Program-made: the position numbers and the translations under genes
Assembly (NCBI RefSeq): GCF_004123805.1
Contig: NZ_RWJX01000005.1
Location: 1 to 64,000, forward strand
Source of the DNA: Cellulomonas endophytica
Lineage (GTDB): Bacteria; Actinomycetota; Actinomycetes; Actinomycetales; Cellulomonadaceae
Direction of reading: 5' to 3'
DNA: 64,000 nt
The notes under the pieces: generated by a model
Database searches by the model: none
What the model saw: only the letters and a program-made list of their open reading frames with translations
Told to the model about the DNA's origin: nothing
Part shown: in pieces, positions 17,477-25,000 of the stretch
Position numbering within the stretch: position 1 is the stretch's first letter
Layout: each line of letters starts with the position of its first letter

Positions 17477-18550
17477 ATGGCGACGTCGGAGGGCGCAGCG
17501 GTCGAGCTCGAGGTGGGCGGGCGCACCGTGCGCCTCAGCTCCCCGGACCGGGTGGTCTTCCCCGCCCGGGGGCTGACGAAGCGGGACGTCATGGAGTACG
17601 TGCTCGCCGTCGGCGACGGGTTCCTCGGGGCGCTGCGCGACCGGCCCACCACGCTGGAGCGCTGGCCGAAGGGCGTGTTCGAGGGCGCGCGCCTGTCGAC
17701 GCGGTCCGACAGCACGGGCGACGCCTTCTACCAGAAGCGCCTGCCCCAGGGGGCGCCGCCGTACGTGGAGACGGCCCGGATCGGGTTCCCCAGCGGGCGC
17801 ACGGCCGACGAGGTCGCCCCCACCGAGCTCGCCGTCGTCGCGTGGCTCGTCAACCTCGGCACCCTGACCTTCCACCCCTGGCCCGTGACGCGCGAGGACG
17901 TGGACCACCCCGACCAGCTGCGCATCGACCTCGACCCGCAGCCCGGCACGGACTTCTCCGACGCCGCCCGGGTGGCGCCCCACCTGCGCGAGCTGCTCGC
18001 CGAGCACGGGCTCGAGGGGCACCCCAAGACCTCGGGCGGGCGCGGCCTGCACGTGTTCGTGCCCATCGAGCCGGAGTGGACCTTCACGCAGGCCCGTCGG
18101 GCGACGATCGCGCTGGGCCGCGAGCTCGAGCGCCGGCTGCCCGACGCCGTGACGACGAGGTGGTGGAAGGAGGAGCGCGGCGAGCGGATCTTCGTCGACT
18201 ACAACCAGATGGCGCGGGACCGCACGATCGCCAGCGCCTACTCCGTGCGCGCCAACGCCCGCGCCACCGTCTCGGCGCCGCTGCGGTGGGACGAGGTGGC
18301 CGACGTGCACCCGGACGACGTCGACGTCACGACCATGCCCGCGCGGTTCGCCGAGGTCGGCGACCTGTTCGCGCCCCTCGTCGCCGGGGCGCCGGTGCGG
18401 CACCGGCTCGACTCCGCCCTCGAGCTCGCGGACCGGCAGGAGCACGACGAGGGGCTGGGCGACCTGCCCTACCCCCCGGAGTACCCGAAGATGCCGGGCG
18501 AGCCCCCGCGCGTGCAGCCCAGCCGCGCCCGCAAGCCGGCCGCCGACTGA
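17477..18550 (+). CDS. ligD: LigD-type polymerase domain protein (NHEJ primase-polymerase)
   Basis: A 357-residue stand-alone archaeo-eukaryotic primase-like polymerase homologous to the polymerase domain of LigD. It has the N-terminal LSSPDRVVFPARGLTKRDV, YQKRLPQGAPPYVE, the catalytic pair Asp151/Asp153 in LRIDLDPQPG, TSGGRGLHVFVPI and DYNQMARDRTIASAYSVR. LigD polymerases fill gaps and add ribonucleotides during Ku-dependent end joining. No ligase, phosphoesterase or ku gene lies next to it, so it is either a dispersed NHEJ component or an independent PrimC-like enzyme. The ATG at 17477 has GGGAG 11 bases upstream. Length and motifs are complete. Confidence 0.88.
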   Translation: MATSEGAAVELEVGGRTVRLSSPDRVVFPARGLTKRDVMEYVLAVGDGFLGALRDRPTTLERWPKGVFEGARLSTRSDSTGDAFYQKRLPQGAPPYVETARIGFPSGRTADEVAPTELAVVAWLVNLGTLTFHPWPVTREDVDHPDQLRIDLDPQPGTDFSDAARVAPHLRELLAEHGLEGHPKTSGGRGLHVFVPIEPEWTFTQARRATIALGRELERRLPDAVTTRWWKEERGERIFVDYNQMARDRTIASAYSVRANARATVSAPLRWDEVADVHPDDVDVTTMPARFAEVGDLFAPLVAGAPVRHRLDSALELADRQEHDEGLGDLPYPPEYPKMPGEPPRVQPSRARKPAAD

Positions 18551-18647
18551 TTACGCGCCGCCCCGACGGCGAGCAGCGCCAGGGGCGACGGGTCGGAGCC
18601 GGCGGCTCCCGCGGCCGCTCCGGGCCCCGGCGATCCGCCGCGGCCCC

Positions 18648-19166
18648 TCAGGGCCGCCCGGCGCCGCGGGGACCGGGCCGGCGCGCGGCCGCCCGCGACG
18701 CCCCGCGCCGCGGCGGCACGACCACCGGGTTGCGCAGGTGCTCGTACACGACCGAGGTGCGCACGTCCGCGACCTCGGGCCGCTCCGTGAGCCGGTCGAT
18801 GACGAACGCGTAGAGGTGCTCGTTGTCCGGCACGGCGACGTGGACGAGGAAGTCGTCGCTGCCGCTGGTGACGAAGACGCCCACGGTCTCCGGCAGCGCC
18901 GCCACCCAGGTGCGGAAGGCCTCGATGACCCGGCGCGACGGCGGCCGGATCCGCACGGCCACGAGCGCCTGCACCGGCCGGTCGATCGCCGCGAGGTCGA
19001 CGTCGAGCAGCGCCCCGCGGATGACGCCGCGCTCCCGCAGGGCCCGCGTGCGGTCCAGGGCGGTCGTCGGCGCGACCCCCACCGCCGCCGCCACGTCCCG
19101 GTTCGTCCGCCGTGCGTCGACCCCCAGCTCGCGCAGGATCGCCGTATCCAGATCGTCCAGCTCCAC
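18648..19166 (-). CDS. Lrp/AsnC family transcriptional regulator
   Basis: A 172-residue feast/famine regulator. It has an N-terminal helix-turn-helix (LDDLDTAILRELGVDARRTN, VGVAPTTALDRTRALRERGVI) and a C-terminal RAM/AsnC ligand-binding domain (ALVAVRIRPPS, VGVFVTSGSDDFLVHVAVPD), followed by an Arg/Gly-rich tail. Family members bind amino acids and form octamers or dimers that bend DNA. It is divergent from the DUF2000 gene, and a perfect palindrome at 19183-19197 sits in the shared promoter region. It probably regulates itself and that neighbour. Confidence 0.9.
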   Translation of the reverse strand: MELDDLDTAILRELGVDARRTNRDVAAAVGVAPTTALDRTRALRERGVIRGALLDVDLAAIDRPVQALVAVRIRPPSRRVIEAFRTWVAALPETVGVFVTSGSDDFLVHVAVPDNEHLYAFVIDRLTERPEVADVRTSVVYEHLRNPVVVPPRRGASRAAARRPGPRGAGRP

Positions 19167-19182
19167 CGTCCGCCACCTCTCG

Positions 19183-19197
19183 CCGTACGTCGTACGG
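19183..19197. promoter_or_regulatory. Palindromic operator candidate for the Lrp/AsnC regulator
   Basis: CCGTACG-T-CGTACGG is a perfect 15-bp palindrome centred between the divergent Lrp/AsnC and DUF2000 genes, 17 bp before the regulator ATG. Lrp-family sites are often 15-bp palindromes, so local autoregulation is likely. Confidence 0.55.
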
Positions 19198-19262
19198 ATC
19201 CGTCCTTCACGGCCCGTCCCGGCACCTATGGTCGCGCCTCACGGACGTCGGAGGGACGGGAC

Positions 19263-19826
19263 ATGAGCGTGCAGGACGTGCAGGACGGACGGACGGCGCA
19301 GGGCGGCCGGGGTGCGCGCGGGGAGGCCGGGCGCGGGCCGGGCGACCCGGCGCTGGACGGCGCGGCGGCGGTCGGGTTCGCCCCCGACGAGGTGCGCACG
19401 GACGAGCCGACCCGCTCGGCGCGGCTGAAGTGGGTGGTCGTCGTCGACGAGGCGCTGCCCGCCGGCCGGGCCGTCAACGCGGCGGCCTGCGTGACGGCGG
19501 CGACGGCCGCGGGGGTCACCGGCCTGCTCGGGCCGGACGGCACCGACGCCGGGGGCTCGCGGCACCCGGGCCTGCCGTGGGCGGGCTGCTCCGTCCTCGC
19601 CGCGCCGGCGGGGCGGCTGCGCGAGGTGCGGGACCGGGCGGCGGCGTCGCTCGGGGTGTTCGTCGCCGACATGCCCGTGGCGGCGCAGACCACCCGGGTC
19701 TACGACGAGTACCTGGCCGCCGTGGCCGGGTCGCCTCCGGAGAGCCTGGAGTACCACGCGGTGAGCATCGTCGGGCCGCGGAACCGGGTCGACAAGATCG
19801 TCGGGCGCCTGCCGCTGCTGGCCTGA
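19263..19826 (+). CDS. DUF2000 family protein
   Basis: A 187-residue protein. A 45-residue Gly/Arg/Asp-rich head is followed by the DUF2000 fold, which is related to peptidyl-tRNA hydrolase 2: LKWVVVVDEALPAGRAVNAAACVTAA, a Gly-rich loop, LPWAGCSVLAA, VFVADMPVAAQTTRVYDEYL and a C-terminal VSIVGPRNRVDKIVGRLPLL. The biochemical role of DUF2000 is unknown. In other bacteria it is often next to Lrp/AsnC or amino-acid genes, as here. ATG at 19263 follows a GGAGGGACGG site. Its last 127 bp overlap the 3' end of the convergent CtaG gene. Confidence 0.82.
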   Translation: MSVQDVQDGRTAQGGRGARGEAGRGPGDPALDGAAAVGFAPDEVRTDEPTRSARLKWVVVVDEALPAGRAVNAAACVTAATAAGVTGLLGPDGTDAGGSRHPGLPWAGCSVLAAPAGRLREVRDRAAASLGVFVADMPVAAQTTRVYDEYLAAVAGSPPESLEYHAVSIVGPRNRVDKIVGRLPLLA

Positions 19827-20656
19827 GGGGCGCCGGCCCGGCGGTCGGGGCGCCGCCACCAGGCGAGGAGCACGAGGACGACGAGGAGCAGCTCCGCGAC
19901 GTCGCCGCCGTAGTACATGAGGCGCGCGGCCTCGCGCAGGGCCTCCGCCCCGTGCCCGGTCAGGGGCTCGACGGCGGCGGCGGTCCCGGCACCGGCGTGG
20001 TGAGCGTGATCGGCGGGACCGGCGGCGGCCCCGTCCGACCCGGCTCTCGTCGCCCCCGCGTACAGGTGCTTGGCCAGCCAGGCGTGCACCCCGGCCGCGA
20101 CGACGAGCACGGCGAGCCGCACCCGGGTGCCCGGGCGCCCCGGGACCGGGTCCGGGGCGGCGACCGACCACGTCCACAGCCACCCCGCCAGGAGCAGGTG
20201 CGCCAGGACGAGCGCGTGCACGGGCGGCGAGGACAGGGTCACCCTGTACAGCGGCGTGCCGTACAGGACGAGCAGGCCGCCGGTCGCGGGCACCGCCGCG
20301 ACGGCGGGGTGCGTGAGCACCCGGACGGGCCCGCTGCGCAGCACGCGGACCAGCCGGCGCGCCGCCGGGGGCCGCAGGGACCCGAGCAGCAGCGTCACGG
20401 GCGCCCCGACGACGAGCCCGAGCGGCGCGTACATCGCCAGGAGCAGGTGCTGGGCCATGTGCGCCCGGTGGTCCTGGGCCGCGAGCGCGACGAGCGGCGG
20501 GCTGACGGCCGCCGCGGCGACGAGGACGCCGGCCGCCCACGCGAGGGGCCGGGCCGCGCCCCACGCCCGTCGTCCGGCGGGCCGTCGGGCCAGCGCGACC
20601 GCGTACGCGCCCCCCAGCACGACGACGAGGAGCGCCGGCGCCCACAGGCCGCTCAT
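19700..20656 (-). CDS. ctaG: CtaG-type cytochrome c oxidase assembly membrane protein
   Basis: A 318-residue polytopic protein of the Caa3-type CtaG family, which helps assemble copper-containing cytochrome oxidase. It has seven or so hydrophobic segments and the family motifs DHRAHMAQHLLLAMYAPLGLV, TLLLGSLRP, VHALVLAHLLLAGWLWTWSV, HAWLAKHLYA and MYYGGDVAELLLVVLVL. A His/Ala-rich loop precedes the last span. After the last helix about 42 extra polar residues run into the opposite strand of DUF2000, so the native stop may have been lost. It overlaps the upstream DUF2243 gene by 4 bp (ATGA), indicating one operon. Confidence 0.87.
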   Translation of the reverse strand: MSGLWAPALLVVVLGGAYAVALARRPAGRRAWGAARPLAWAAGVLVAAAAVSPPLVALAAQDHRAHMAQHLLLAMYAPLGLVVGAPVTLLLGSLRPPAARRLVRVLRSGPVRVLTHPAVAAVPATGGLLVLYGTPLYRVTLSSPPVHALVLAHLLLAGWLWTWSVAAPDPVPGRPGTRVRLAVLVVAAGVHAWLAKHLYAGATRAGSDGAAAGPADHAHHAGAGTAAAVEPLTGHGAEALREAARLMYYGGDVAELLLVVLVLLAWWRRPDRRAGAPQASSGRRPTILSTRFRGPTMLTAWYSRLSGGDPATAARYSS

Positions 20657-21186
20657 CGCGCGTCCGTGCCGCCGGCCCCCGGGCCGCCGCCGCGCACCCG
20701 CGACCGGTGTCTCACGACGAGCAGTCCCGCGACGAGGAGCACGACCGCCGACGCCGTCCACGCCAGGTCGTACGGCAGAGGGTCGACGCCGTAGCGGACC
20801 TGGTGGACGCGCAGGACCTTGTGGTCGACGACGGCGTCGAAGAGCTGGAAGGCACCGGCCCCGAGCAGCGCCCCGCCGACGGCCGCCCGCCCCACCAGCA
20901 GCCCCCGGCGCGCGAGGTCCGCGACGAGGAACACCCCGGCGACGAGCAGCACGAGCTCGGCCGCGTGCAGCAGCCCGTCGGTGAGCAGGCCGAGCTCGGG
21001 GGTGCCGCGGTCGTAGAAGCTGTGCCAGGCGAGCACCTGGTGGAACACGATCTCGTCGACGGCCGCCATGACGCCGATGCCGATCGGCAGGCCCGCGCGC
21101 ACCGAGACCCGGGGCCCGTCCCCGCCCTGCCCGCCCCGCGTCCCCGGCACCCGTACCCCCTGGTCCCCGCCCCTCGACGTCGCCAT
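20653..21186 (-). CDS. DUF2243 family membrane protein
   Basis: A 177-residue integral membrane protein with about four spans and the DUF2243 signature: VDEIVFHQVLAWHSFYD, LGLLTDGLLHAAELVLLV, GAFQLFDAVVDHKVLRVHQVRYG and PYDLAWTASAVVLLVAGLLV. The conserved His and Asp residues suggest a metal- or heme-related role. DUF2243 genes are regularly paired with CtaG genes, and here they overlap by 4 bp. The exact function is unknown. The 80 bp upstream separate it from putA and hold no clear signal. Confidence 0.85.
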   Translation of the reverse strand: MATSRGGDQGVRVPGTRGGQGGDGPRVSVRAGLPIGIGVMAAVDEIVFHQVLAWHSFYDRGTPELGLLTDGLLHAAELVLLVAGVFLVADLARRGLLVGRAAVGGALLGAGAFQLFDAVVDHKVLRVHQVRYGVDPLPYDLAWTASAVVLLVAGLLVVRHRSRVRGGGPGAGGTDAR

Positions 21187-21267
21187 CGCACCACGGCGGC
21201 TGCGGCGCCGCCCCTCGGCGGCGACGCCCCCGCGGTCGACCGCCGGCGGTGCCGCTCCCGGCGCCCG

Positions 21268-23370
21268 TCAGAGGCGGGCGTCCCGCGCGAGCGGGTCCGG
21301 CGTGCCGAAGCGGTGGGCGGTGAGGCTGACGGACTGCTCCAGCACGAAGGGCCGCGTCTCGAGCCGCCCGGACTCCGCGACCGGCCCGGACCAGAGCGTC
21401 ACCTCCGGCCGCCCTTCGGTCGCCGCGACGAGCCGACGGGCCAGCGCCCCGTCCCCGTCACCGACGAGCCGGACGCGCACGCCCCCGCGGGCCGCCACCC
21501 GCGACGCCCAGTCCGCCCCGCCCTCGACCCGCATCGCCGCCCCGGGGGCGAGGGCGGCCACCACCGCCCCGGGGAGCGGGTGCGGCACGGAGAGGGAGAC
21601 CTGTGCCCCGACGAGGAGCGCCGCCGCCGCGACGCGCACGACGTCGACGAGCGGCGCCGCCGCCCCCGCGCGCACCTCGACGGGCCCGCCGCCCCGGGCG
21701 GCCGTCACGGGCAGGTGCCGGAGGACGTCCCGCTCGGCGCGCAGCCCGGCGAGGTCGACGGGCGCGAGGTGCTCGGCCGCCACGAGCGCGTCCTGGCGGA
21801 CGCAGCGCTCGAGCCGGGCGCGCGCGGCCGCGTCCAGCAGGGGTGCGGCCGCGGCGACGAGTCCCCGCACCGCCGGGTGCGTCACCGGGCGGCCCGTCGT
21901 CGCCGGGGCGTCGGCCCAGCCCGTGAGCGGCAGCAGCTGGTCCGGGCCGCCGGGCTTGGCGCCGGGTCCGACCGCCGAGCGCTTCCAGCCGCCGAAGGGC
22001 TGCCGCCCGACGACCGCCCCGGTCGTGCCGCGGTTGACGTAGAGGTTGCCCGCGTGCGCCCCGGCGAGCCAGCGCTCGAGGTCGTCGGCGTCCCGCGTGT
22101 GCAGCCCCGAGGTCAGCCCGTAGTCGACCCCGTTCACGACGGCCAGCGCCTCGTCGAGCGTCCCGACCGTCATCACGCCGAGCACGGGGGCGAAGTGCTC
22201 CGTGCGGTGGAAGGCCGAGCCCGCCCGCACACCGGACCGCACGCCCGGGCTCCACAGACGGCCGGTCGCGTCGAGCGCCCGCGGCCGCAGGGCCCACCGC
22301 TCCCCCGGCCCGAGTGCGGTGAGCCCGGCGAGAGCCTTGCCGGCGGCCGGCTCGACGAGGGGCCCCATCTGCACGGTCACGTCCTCCGGCGTCCCGACGA
22401 CGAGCGAGGCCACGGCGTCGAGGAGCTGGTCCCGGAACCGCCGCGAGCGCCCGACGGGCCCGACGAGCACGACGAGCGACGCCGCCGAGCACTTCTGCCC
22501 CGCGTGCCCGAAGGCGGAGGCGACCACGTCCTTCACCGCGAGGTCGAGGTCGGCGCTCGGCGTCACCACGACCGCGTTCTTGCCGCTCGTCTCGGCCAGC
22601 AGCGGCAGGTCGGGCCGGAAGGAGCGGAACAGCCCGGCGGTCTCCCACGCGCCCGTGAGCACGACCCGCTCCACCGCGGGGTGCGCGACGAGCCGCCGGC
22701 CGAGCGTCTCCTCGTCGACCTGGACCAGCCGCAGCACCTCGCGCGGCACGCCGGCGTCCCAGAGGGCCTGCGCGACGAGCGCCCCGCACCGCTCCGCCGG
22801 CGGCGCGGGCTTGAGGACCACGGCCGACCCCGCCGCGAGCGCGCCCAGCACGCCACCCGCGGGGATCGCCACGGGGAAGTTCCACGGCGGCGTGACGAGC
22901 GTGAGCGCGACGGGCACCGGCCGCGCCCCGTCCACCGCCTCGAGCCCGACGGCCAGCCTCGCCACGTGGTGCGCGACGTCCACGGCCTCGGACACCTCGG
23001 GGTCGCCCTGGTCGAGCGTCTTGCCGGCCTCGGCGGCCATGACCTCGAGCAGCTGCCAGCGGCGGTCCTCGAGCACCTCGCCGGCGCGGTGCAGCAGGGC
23101 AGCCCGCTCGGCGGCGGGACGCGCGCCCCAGTCCCGTCCGGCCTCGGCGGCCCCGACGAGGAGCGCGTCCAGGGCGTGCGCGTCGGCGACCCGGGCCGCC
23201 CGCACCTCGTCGACCCCGAGGCGGGAGCCGGGCACGCGCACGAGGACGTCCCGCGCCCGGGCCCGGTGCGCCGCGACGGCCGGGTCCGTGTCGGGCGTGC
23301 CGACAGGGCACCCGGGGCCGGGTCGGCCGGTCGCGGCGTAGCGGTCGACGCCCCGGTGCGGGGACGGCAC
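21268..23370 (-). CDS. putA: Delta-1-pyrroline-5-carboxylate dehydrogenase half of PutA (after frameshift)
   Basis: Aldehyde-dehydrogenase part of a bifunctional proline-utilisation enzyme. It oxidises glutamate semialdehyde to glutamate with NAD+. About 700 residues contain LTLVTPPWNFPVAIPAGG, Glu260 in LLAETSGKN, catalytic Cys294 in GHAGQKCSAAS, and GNLYVNRGTTGAVVGRQPFGG, followed by a C-terminal ALDH-like extension (about 500-700). The first residues (PSPHRGVDRYAATGRPGP) continue directly from the proline dehydrogenase in a different frame. The nominal GTG at 23370 has no ribosome site, so separate translation is unlikely. The shift lies near base 23377. See the partner entry for the N-terminal half. 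Confidence 0.8.
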   Translation of the reverse strand: MPSPHRGVDRYAATGRPGPGCPVGTPDTDPAVAAHRARARDVLVRVPGSRLGVDEVRAARVADAHALDALLVGAAEAGRDWGARPAAERAALLHRAGEVLEDRRWQLLEVMAAEAGKTLDQGDPEVSEAVDVAHHVARLAVGLEAVDGARPVPVALTLVTPPWNFPVAIPAGGVLGALAAGSAVVLKPAPPAERCGALVAQALWDAGVPREVLRLVQVDEETLGRRLVAHPAVERVVLTGAWETAGLFRSFRPDLPLLAETSGKNAVVVTPSADLDLAVKDVVASAFGHAGQKCSAASLVVLVGPVGRSRRFRDQLLDAVASLVVGTPEDVTVQMGPLVEPAAGKALAGLTALGPGERWALRPRALDATGRLWSPGVRSGVRAGSAFHRTEHFAPVLGVMTVGTLDEALAVVNGVDYGLTSGLHTRDADDLERWLAGAHAGNLYVNRGTTGAVVGRQPFGGWKRSAVGPGAKPGGPDQLLPLTGWADAPATTGRPVTHPAVRGLVAAAAPLLDAAARARLERCVRQDALVAAEHLAPVDLAGLRAERDVLRHLPVTAARGGGPVEVRAGAAAPLVDVVRVAAAALLVGAQVSLSVPHPLPGAVVAALAPGAAMRVEGGADWASRVAARGGVRVRLVGDGDGALARRLVAATEGRPEVTLWSGPVAESGRLETRPFVLEQSVSLTAHRFGTPDPLARDARL

Positions 23371-23377
23371 GGCGTCG

Positions 23378-24757
23378 TTTGAGCGCCTCCACGGACGCGA
23401 CGTACCGGTCCCGCTCGCGCGCGAGGAGCCCCTCGTCGTCCTGCAGGGCGAAGGCCGCCGACAGGAAGTTGTCCGTCGACGCGCCCTCGTCGAGCCGCCG
23501 GACGAGGTACGCGATCGCGACGTCGAAGCTCTCCGGCGCCACGACGGGCGTGTAGAGCAGGAGGCGGCCGACGTCGGCGCGGACGGCGGCGGCCTGCCCG
23601 GGCGACATGCCGAGGAGCATCTCGACGTCGACGGCGTCCCGGACCCCGCGCCGGCCGGCCAGCGGCCACGCGTGCGCGACGTCGAAGAGGTTGTGCCCGG
23701 CCACCCCGACGCGCACGTGGGCGGCGTGCTCGGGCCGCAGCGCGAGGTCGAGCACCCGCTTGTACTGCGTGTCCGTCTCCCGCTTCGTGCCCCAGGTCGC
23801 CAGGGGCCACCCGTGCAGCTCGGCCTCGACGCGCTCCATGGGCAGGTTCGCGCCCTTGACGAGCCGGACCTTCACCGGGGCGCCCCCGCGCGCGCACCGC
23901 CGGGCCGCCCAGGCGTGCACGCGCTGCATCGCCGCGACGGCGTCGGGCAGGTAGGCCTGCAGCACCACCCCCGCCGTCGGCCCGAGCAGCTCCGGCCGGT
24001 CGAGGAGCCGCTCGAACGCGGTCAGCGTGAGGTCGAGGTCCCGGTACTCCTCCATGTCGAGGTTGACGAAGGTGGGCGGGTCCGCGGTCGCGGCCGCCGC
24101 GTACAGGGGGGCGAGCCGCTCGACGACCTGCGCCACCGTCTCGTCGAACGCCCAGGGGCTGTGCGGCCCCTCGACCGCGGACACCTTCACGGACACGTGG
24201 TCGACGTCGGGCCGCTCGACGAGCCGCCGGATCGCCGCGAGCCGCCGGTCGGCCTCGCGCCGCCCGAGCACCGCCTCCCCGAGCAGGTTGACGTCGAGCC
24301 GGACGCCGGGCTCGGCGCGCAGCCGCTCGAGCGCGGCACCCAGCCGCGGCCCGTCCGCGTCGACGACGAGGTGCCCGACCATCCCCCGCAGCACGCGCCG
24401 CGCGACGGGCACGACGAGGTGCGGGAGCACGGGCGCCACCCGACCGCCGACCCGCACCGCGGCCCGCAGGTGCGGCGGCAGGAACGCCGGCACCCCGGGC
24501 GCGAGGCGCGCGAGGGCCCGGGCGGCGGCCCGGTCGTCCTCCGGCCGGACCACCCCGTCGACGAAGCCGACCGCGAACGTCAGCCCGTCGGGGTCGGCGA
24601 GGAGGTCCGCGAGCCGCTCCGCGGCGGGGTCGACCGGGTGCCCGGCCGCCGCCGTGACCCACCGCCGCACGAGCGCCTCGACCTCGGGCACGAGCGCGAG
24701 GTGCTCGTCGCGGTCGAGCCCCGTGCGACCCGGTCCCGGCTCCGTCACCACGGCCAT
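23378..24757 (-). CDS. putA: Proline dehydrogenase half of PutA (before frameshift)
   Basis: FAD-dependent proline dehydrogenase part, about 460 codons from ATG 24757 to the frameshift. It has VSVKVSAVEGPHSPWAFDETV, MEEYRDLDLTLTAFERLL, VRLVKGANLPMERVEAELHGW, ATWGTKRETDTQYKRVL, VGVAGHNLFDVAHA and YLVRRLDEGASTDNFLSAAF, the TIM-barrel motifs that bind FAD and proline. After ...VEALK at 23378 the frame runs on without a stop to 21458, giving an Arg/Gly-rich nonsense tail. The true continuation is one base further on. It is divergent from the GH51 gene. Whether the gene is really broken or misread cannot be settled here. Confidence 0.8.
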
Positions 24758-24952
24758 CCCCGGATGGTGCTCCCCCTCCGGTCCCGGCACCACCGCACCC
24801 CTCCTCGCCACCTCCCGACGAGATGCCCTGTCCGGTCGCCACCCGCCGCGGCTCGACGACCGGGACCGGCATCTCGTCGGAGGGGCCAGCCGGCACCTCG
24901 CGACGACCTCGCGCCCGGGGACGAGCGGCGCACCCGCTACCGTGGACCGCGC

Positions 24953-24970
24953 GGTTCCAACGATGGAATC
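24953..24970. promoter_or_regulatory. LacI-type operator candidate upstream of the GH51 gene
   Basis: GGTTCCAACGATGGAATC is an 18-bp imperfect palindrome (7 of 9 pairs) with the central CG usual for LacI-family operators. It ends 30 bp before the GH51 ATG, where it could overlap the transcription start and block it in the absence of sugar. Confidence 0.5.
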
Positions 24971-25000
24971 GCCGACGGTCCCGACCGCAGGAGAGCGACG

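Noticed and set aside
23368-23390. Programmed ribosomal frameshifting in putA
   Set aside because: No stop codon, stimulatory hairpin or known slippery pattern for +1 shifting is apparent, and PutA is normally one frame; mutation or sequencing error is simpler.
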